A DNA stretch of 42,768 nt. Source: JBMOPD01 sp049323615. Its GTDB lineage: Bacteria > Bacillota > Desulfotomaculia > Desulfotomaculales > Desulfocucumaceae. The stretch spans positions 1-42,768 of the forward strand of contig JBMOPD010000057.1 of NCBI GenBank assembly GCA_049323615.1. Direction: 5' to 3'. Made by a program: the position numbers and the translations under genes. Below the pieces are notes generated by a model. The model did no database searches. It saw only the letters and a program-made list of their open reading frames with translations, and was not told the origin of the DNA. Each line of letters opens with the position of its first letter. Position 1 is the first letter of the stretch. Shown in pieces: positions 42,631-42,768 of this stretch.

Positions 42631-42768
42631 AATAAATTTAGGTACTTATTCGAAAACTCGCAAACGAGTCTCCATGCTGCTTGTGGCTTGGGGATTTTTT
42701 GTTTCACCCCCAAAATCTTTGACAATCTTCACATGGCAATAATAAGTGATATTTTGCAATATCAAACG

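Overview
The window is about 42.8 kb of moderately GC-rich chromosome from an anaerobic, endospore-lineage Firmicute. The best fit is the Desulfotomaculum/Pelotomaculum group of the Peptococcaceae. The reasons are the block yicC-remA-gmk-rpoZ-coaBC, the frequent GTG/TTG starts behind strong GGAGG sites, ferredoxin-linked 2-ketoacid oxidoreductase genes, a selenium/sulfur transport pair, and a selenocysteine-like tRNA-Cys of a type known from these genera. No rRNA, CRISPR array, prophage or complete insertion sequence is visible.

Layout. 1-9.4 kb: a terminator, a small unknown protein, a Ca2+-type P-ATPase, dapF, an aspartate aminotransferase, then yicC, remA, gmk, rpoZ and coaBC, followed by two small proteins that overlap tail to tail. 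9.4-14.7 kb (minus strand): a drug-export operon of HlyD-type protein, two ABC ATPases, an ABC-2 permease and a TetR regulator, plus a small membrane protein. An inverted repeat in the promoter region is a candidate TetR site. 14.8-16.5 kb (minus): an acyl-CoA synthetase with its terminator. 16.6-22.2 kb (plus): a purine-nucleoside uptake and salvage operon of Bmp lipoprotein, two-domain ABC ATPase, two permeases and xanthine phosphoribosyltransferase, behind a leader that could fold into a branched RNA. 22.2-25.5 kb: a CBS-PAS-sigma54 activator, a DUF3795 protein and a DUF2512 membrane protein. 25.6-29.5 kb: an operon of an FrhB-like iron-sulfur flavoprotein and indolepyruvate:ferredoxin oxidoreductase subunits A and B, with promoter and terminator. 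29.47-29.68 kb: two palindromic repeat elements. 29.7-38.6 kb: an amino-acid permease, a MntA/HepT toxin-antitoxin pair, glpK, an unknown protein, a decayed histidine-kinase remnant beside an intact histidine kinase, an amidase, and a cNMP-binding/DUF2225/TPR protein. 38.8-40.7 kb: a DUF2334 lipoprotein with five FG-GAP-like repeats.

The most striking part is 40.76-42.22 kb on the minus strand. A 96-nt tRNA with an 8-bp acceptor stem, a T-stem with one bulged base and a long variable arm (the tRNA-Sec shape) carries a Cys anticodon GCA, a Cys discriminator U73 and an encoded CCA. It lies 24 nt upstream of yedE, which overlaps a TusA/YedF-like gene. This matches the noncanonical tRNA-Cys group called tRNA-ReC, which is charged by CysRS and used by SelB to read UGA as Cys. 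Here it appears to be cotranscribed with a selenium/sulfur transport and trafficking pair. A normal tRNA-Val(CAC) with its own terminator lies upstream.

Catabolic theme (inference): amino-acid import, arylpyruvate oxidation to ferredoxin, an acyl-CoA ligase, purine salvage and glycerol phosphorylation suit a fermentative or syntrophic anaerobe. Several intergenic gaps hold related low-complexity repeats.
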